Assembly: GCF_000003605.2 (NCBI RefSeq)
Contig: NW_003151256.1
Location: forward strand, 131,336-142,403
From: Saccoglossus kowalevskii
Lineage: Eukaryota > Hemichordata > Enteropneusta > Harrimaniidae
Length of the DNA: 11,068 bases
Direction: 5' to 3'
Within the stretch, counting starts at the first letter, position 1. Every line of letters begins with the position of its first letter. A program made the position numbers and the translations under genes. Below, one piece after another: positions 7,931 through 11,068 of the stretch. The notes below the pieces were generated by a model. That model was not told the DNA's origin. It saw nothing but the letters and a program-made list of their open reading frames with translations, and searched no databases.

Positions 7931-9150
7931 CTGTAAACAAAATTTGAATATCAGGTTTCTGTGTACTGGAGACAAGACATAAACAAATAAATGTGAAATT
8001 TAGAGGTTGAACTTTTGAAAATCTGTGCAGGCGCTTAAAAAGAGAATCTATTTCTTCCTAAACGTATCATGAGCTAGATTTTTTGTCTCCAGGAAGGTGT
8101 CAATGATGTCTCGAGATTTTGTTCTTAACATTGTATTGTTTCTAGCGATGTCTTTGTTCTCTCTCAGAATTTAGAATAGCCCATTCCTCAATCGCCGAAA
8201 TAATCACCCACCGTGACGTTAATTTAAATCATGACACAATACCCGTACGTTTTCAATATAAATTCGTACAGGCGGTTATGAGTGTTCCATAATATATCTT
8301 AACAGAAGTGAATACAATCACTCAAATGGTGTCAAAGATTAAAGGCTATAAAGATCATTCTGCCATGTACCAGAATTGGACAAAATCCAACCATGAATGC
8401 CAGAAATCCAGTTCCCGAAATATTTGGTTTTGTGCATTTTTGGTTTGTAGCATTTTTGCGACAAAATCAGCTGTGATACAAATGTTGAAGCAAGGATTAA
8501 TTCTTCGCGTACCGGGGTCAATAGCATCACCATCTTCTGTTCGCATCCCTGGTCCACACTGCTTCTAATCCAATTATGTGTTTTCTACAAACACGTGCAC
8601 ACAGCATGGTTTACGCTGACAAGTCCCCGGCATAAATGACGCCGGGCCCTCTAAAGTCACATAAGCCAATCCCATTGGAATGACTTATTCCGTTAATGAC
8701 ATTATACCATTTTTTTGACATTATTAATAACAAATGATATCATCTTAAAGTTGTCACATTTAATGGATAAAATGTTATTTGATACTCACACACACTCTGA
8801 ATCACCCTACAAATTTTCGAGTCAAGTTGAACGAAAACCGTTCATGCACGATCAAAATGTACTTTAAGCTGAAATGGTTGCCATTCGGCCATAATCGGCC
8901 AATATCATAATTTAACAGAACGTGATTTTTCTAGGCACCAAGACGTAGGTGCGAACGCCTGGACAAACAGACAGTTTTTGGATTACCGGTATGTCCGACT
9001 AACAACAAATCAGATCAAGAGATGATCAATTTACGCTCATTCAGACAATGAGGGCGCTATAACACATCAAATACGTTGGCCATGTCCAGTTCTGTTGAAG
9101 CGTGTACAAGAATTTGATACATCAAAAAACCTGTCGACAACTGTTTTCTG
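7931..9150. other. region upstream of the thioesterase gene, with unexplained open frames
   Basis: The 5' end and promoter of the thioesterase gene should lie here on the minus strand, but no first exon stands out. A TGACGTT (CRE-like) motif lies near 8213. At 8308-8568 a plus-strand frame of 86 codons overlaps two minus-strand frames of 72 and 63 codons; none matches a family I know. A CCAATCCCATTGG hairpin lies near 8667-8679. From 8700 to 9150 nothing codes convincingly. Confidence 0.35.
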
Positions 9151-9300
9151 ATTGGTCTAACTGTTAGATATTAGGTTTATGTAGCCAATCAGATACAATC
9201 TTGTAAGTAGCTTTGCATTGACTCCATATTTGCCTACGTCAGACTTGGGGTCATCCAGGGTCACAACGAACGTTATTCACTGTAAATACCCCGTATAAAT
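9151..9300 (+). promoter_or_regulatory. candidate promoter: CCAAT boxes, CRE-like site, DR4 element, TATA box
   Basis: In order on the plus strand: an inverted CCAAT (ATTGG, 9151-9155), CCAAT (9185-9189), TACGTCA (9235-9241), GGGTCA-TCCA-GGGTCA (9248-9263, a direct repeat of nuclear-receptor half-sites spaced by four) and TATAAAT (9294-9300). The spacing from CCAAT to TATA to a possible start near 9325 is that of a class II promoter. The weakness is that the open frame it would drive (9354-9506) may be the shadow of a minus-strand remnant. Confidence 0.35.
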
Positions 9301-9353
9301 GAAAACAAAATTAATTAAACACGATAGTTTAGACAAAATATATAACTATAAAT

Positions 9354-9500
9354 ATGTCCTTACGCCAACCGTCTCACGGGAATGGTAAAATACCGACCGG
9401 AGCTATTTTCAAACTCATCGAAAGATTGACTGAGACCAGTGCGCACTGCATTGAACGAAACACACAGGGACGTATGTGGCACGATGTACAGTCATTCCAG
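9354..9500. repeat. duplicated segment, left copy
   Basis: Aligned by eye with 9612-9777. Shared blocks in order are TACGC, GTCTC-x-x-GGGA, TAAA, ACC/AAC...GG and ATTTTCAAA, then more weakly CACA...ACG-TRTGT. The offset is about 258 bases. Gaps between the copies are partly not multiples of three, so at least one copy is out of frame. Confidence 0.45.
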
Positions 9501-9506
9501 GGTTAG
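9354..9506 (+). CDS. short open frame downstream of the candidate promoter
   Basis: Fifty residues run from an ATG at 9354, 54 bases past the TATAAAT, to TAG at 9504-9506. The start reads MSLRQPSHGNGKIPTGAIFK and the middle IERLTETSAHC, a balanced, mostly charged composition. A GTATGT donor inside (GT just after GGGAC, near 9471) could splice it on. I recognise no family. The same DNA on the minus strand reads as a C1q-like fragment, so only one of the two is likely to be real. The segment is partly repeated at 9612-9700, where the related plus-strand frame is closed by a TAA. Confidence 0.2.
   Translation: MSLRQPSHGNGKIPTGAIFKLIERLTETSAHCIERNTQGRMWHDVQSFQG
9360..9491 (-). pseudogene. possible truncated C1q-like domain fragment
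   Basis: Forty-three open codons on the minus strand contain VSFNAVRTG, then SFDEFENSSG, then GRYFTIPV. This matches the order and wording of the first half of C1q domains: V-x-F-x-A-x-R-T, then F-D, then G-x-F-T-x-P-V. A stop follows soon after, where the domain should continue for about 70 more residues, and the N-x-G-x-x-Y part is shortened. It is therefore either a decayed copy or only half an exon. C1q proteins are secreted, trimeric binding proteins. Homology is suggested by eye only, and the opposite strand also reads openly. Confidence 0.3.
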
Positions 9507-9596
9507 CTGTACAGCCTTAGGCACCGTTGAATGTAATCAAAGAATTGCAGGTAGCCATTATGAATATGCATCAATCTGACATAGTACTAAACTCAC

Positions 9597-9777
9597 CATG
9601 CGATTTCCTCGCCTTCTGTACGCACAGACAAATGTCTCGTGGGATAATAAATGTATAGCCAACACGGGTCCAATTTTCAAAGGTCGATATCGACGAACTA
9701 TTGCAAGGCCAGAGAATGGCCGTACCACAAAATAACGACCGTGTGTCAATCAGGCAAAAATTTGAACGTGTAAGGGA
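9597..9777 (-). CDS. candidate exon, related to the C1q-like fragment
   Basis: A pyrimidine-rich acceptor (CCCCCCTGTAATTTCTGTCCAG, AG at 9779-9778) and a consensus donor (CATG|GTGAGTTTAG, GT at 9596-9595) bound 181 bases that are open in one frame, phase 0 to phase 1. The encoded residues include IDTRSLFCGTAILWPC and then FENWTRVGYTFIIPRD. The second part aligns with FENSSGRYFTIPV of 9491-9360, with an in-frame difference of two residues. Typical C1q features that would fit are W-T-x-V-G-x-Y and F-x-x-P-R. The first half is not clearly C1q. It is a candidate exon or an older tandem copy. Confidence 0.3.
9612..9777. repeat. duplicated segment, right copy
   Basis: This is the partner of 9354-9500. 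It is five bases longer between GTCTC and ATTTTCAAA. On the plus strand it reads TGPIFKGRYRRTIARPENGR before a TAA. On the minus strand it stays open and has good splice sites. Confidence 0.45.
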
Positions 9778-10200
9778 CTGGACAGAAATTACAGGGGGGC
9801 TGGTGTTTTTTAAAAACTTGAAGGTGTACACGAAAAAAAGATGTCCTCCCCCTACTGTGTGCATACACATACCTGACCCTACCATTTTTCATACACAATG
9901 AATAGTGACCCTCTCTATAGGCTATATGCATTGACATTGTTTTGTTAAAACGGGAAAGTTTTTAATCGGATTTATCAAATATGCCTAACAGATTACAATT
10001 ACAATAGATAACAAAAATATTATACTGACTTTCATTCATTCAGTTTATACAAATAACCGGTAAAATATTATTTCTAAGGATGCGAAAATAAATAAACAAT
10101 ATTTAGAAGTATGATATTTTCCCCTTGGGGTACATGAATATATTTGCCGAGTGAAATGAAATTTGAACAACAGTAACGGTACTTTTAGGCAGTCACTTAT
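9778..10200. other. no gene seen
   Basis: AT-rich DNA with a G6 run near 9793-9798. The open frames on either strand (for example 9701-9901 plus and 10045-10269 minus) have the composition of chance frames. Confidence 0.4.
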
Positions 10201-10214
10201 TTTGGCCCAAACTA

Positions 10215-10291
10215 ATTTGCATATCACCCATGCAATAATGTTTTCGGTATTTTCACGGTCGACATGCAAATGAACATGGTATTTTCATTGG
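10215..10291 (+). promoter_or_regulatory. octamer pair with CCAAT box
   Basis: ATTTGCAT (10215-10222) and ATGCAAAT (10264-10271) are perfect octamer motifs (POU/Oct sites) in opposite orientation, followed by an inverted CCAAT (ATTGG, 10287-10291). Octamer plus CCAAT is typical of histone and snRNA promoters, but neither gene type follows here. The nearest coding-like DNA is the broken gene starting near 10373. Confidence 0.25.
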
Positions 10292-10372
10292 CTACCGAAC
10301 TATTTTTATTTTGTAAACACATTTTCGTCTGCTATTTTTATCCAGTTCAAATCGTTCAACAACATTTTTGGC

Positions 10373-10882
10373 ATGTCAGGTGTACATCACATGGAATACT
10401 ACGATTGGGAGAACTTAATGTATGTTGACCACCTGGAAACTGAGTTTTATAAACCTTGAAGGGCTCTCAGAAGATCCACCAGCAGTAAAATCAGCGATTA
10501 CTATGCAGCCGCAACCATCAGCATCGAGATACCAGGTTTCTGCTGGCGACGTTGCGGCGTTACTCAGTTCCAAATAAAAAATACCAACGCCAAAAGAGCA
10601 ACATTTTAACCGGTAATCAAGACTCAGTCAATCCACGACCAGCAAGCAACATCACACACGAAGTTGTAGCGTGCAGCTCAGGCGACAACCGCTGTCGACG
10701 AAAGTCATCCCGTCAGTGAAGTACCGCAGTTGCACGGCATGTTTGTCAATGCACAATTCTGTGGCGGAACTTTTAACTGCAACATAAACTGTGTATCATA
10801 GTCGTCCAGTTCAAGTTCTGGTTCTGCCGTGGTCCCAACTAAACGTCAACGAGTTATTTATTCGGACTGTGACTCAGATTAG
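10373..10882 (+). pseudogene. broken protein-coding gene of unknown family (possible mobile-element protein)
   Basis: Three coding-like pieces follow on the plus strand, in a region more GC-rich than its flanks. First is an ATG frame at 10373-10459 (SGVHHMEYYDWENLMYVDHL...). It is overlapped by a second frame, 10422-10577, with EGLSEDPPAVKSAITMQPQP and then YQVSAGDVAALLSSK. From about 10610 the first frame resumes with stops at 10667 and inside the tail, reading VDESHPVSEVPQLHGMFVNA, then FCGGTFNCNINC, a serine run, and KRQRVIYSDCDSD before TAG at 10880-10882. A basic stretch followed by acidic Ser/Asp residues looks like a genuine C-terminus. The frame changes and in-frame stops indicate decay. 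I cannot name the family. Confidence 0.4.
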
Positions 10883-11068
10883 ACGTCTGATTATTTTAAT
10901 TTCAAACAAACAGTGACACGCGTTCTCCGGGCGCGTTCTACACTGACACGCGCTGCTAGGGCGTAACACTTATATTAACATATTAATGGGCAATGGGGTT
11001 CCCCGACCTAAATTCCATCCCGGTTTGCACGTTCTTTCTTTAATACGAAATAATCAAGTATGGAACAT
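10883..11068. other. tail region with a short direct repeat
   Basis: TGACACGCG occurs twice (near 10914 and 10945), each followed by a GGGCG-containing stretch, in otherwise AT-rich DNA. No gene is visible before the window ends. Confidence 0.4.

Noticed and set aside
8640-8700. CCAATCCCATTGG hairpin as a promoter element
   Set aside because: No start site, TATA box or coding frame lies at a suitable distance on either strand.
9612-9730. Plus-strand reading of the right duplicate as a kringle fragment (YRRTIARPENGRT)
   Set aside because: The similarity covers only the Y-R-x-T and G-R-T positions, and all kringle cysteines are missing apart from one upstream. The minus-strand reading explains the conservation better.

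Overview
The window reads as a piece of an AT-rich invertebrate animal genome. It has long non-coding stretches, canonical GT/AG introns, short exons, AATAAA-type poly(A) signals and no bacterial gene packing. A mollusc, perhaps a bivalve, is my guess. That rests only on the style of the sequence and a possible C1q-like remnant, not on any decisive marker.

Only one gene can be called with confidence. A two-exon gene on the minus strand (coding exons 7901-7820 and 6997-6240) encodes a 279-residue protein with two consecutive hotdog-fold (4HBT-type) thioesterase modules. Its splice sites and reading phase agree exactly. Its 822-base intron holds a GC-rich island and a perfect 12-bp hairpin, both likely mobile-element debris.

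Left part (1-3400), minus strand: a probable small secreted-protein gene. A TATA motif and a TCACGTGA box lie upstream of an exon encoding a signal peptide (3139-3082), with a perfect GTATGT donor in phase 1. About 2.6 kb downstream, a 27-base phase 1-1 mini-exon (492-466) encodes a Thr/Pro linker. A weak terminal exon and AATAAA signals follow at 216-159. Between them is a 133-codon open stretch that faintly resembles a cysteine-poor, shortened ShK-type domain.

Middle (3400-6240): mostly non-coding, with a perfect palindrome at 3548-3576, other inverted repeats, and a degenerate ~200-bp tandem repeat at 4560-5150. A 40-codon coding-like stretch of unknown family lies on the minus strand at 5570-5448.

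Right part (7930-11068): unresolved coding debris. Two diverged copies of one segment (about 9354-9500 and 9612-9777) each read well on both strands. The minus-strand reading of the left copy looks like a truncated C1q domain; the plus-strand reading has a well-formed promoter upstream, including a DR4 nuclear-receptor-type element just before a TATA box. At 10373-10882 is a plus-strand broken gene with stops and frame changes but a convincing lysine/arginine plus acidic-serine tail. A pair of octamer motifs and a CCAAT box precede it.

I found no rRNA, tRNA, CRISPR array or intact mobile element. No complete novel system is demonstrable. The best leads are the secreted mini-exon gene, the duplicated segment with the DR4 promoter, and the double-hotdog enzyme.
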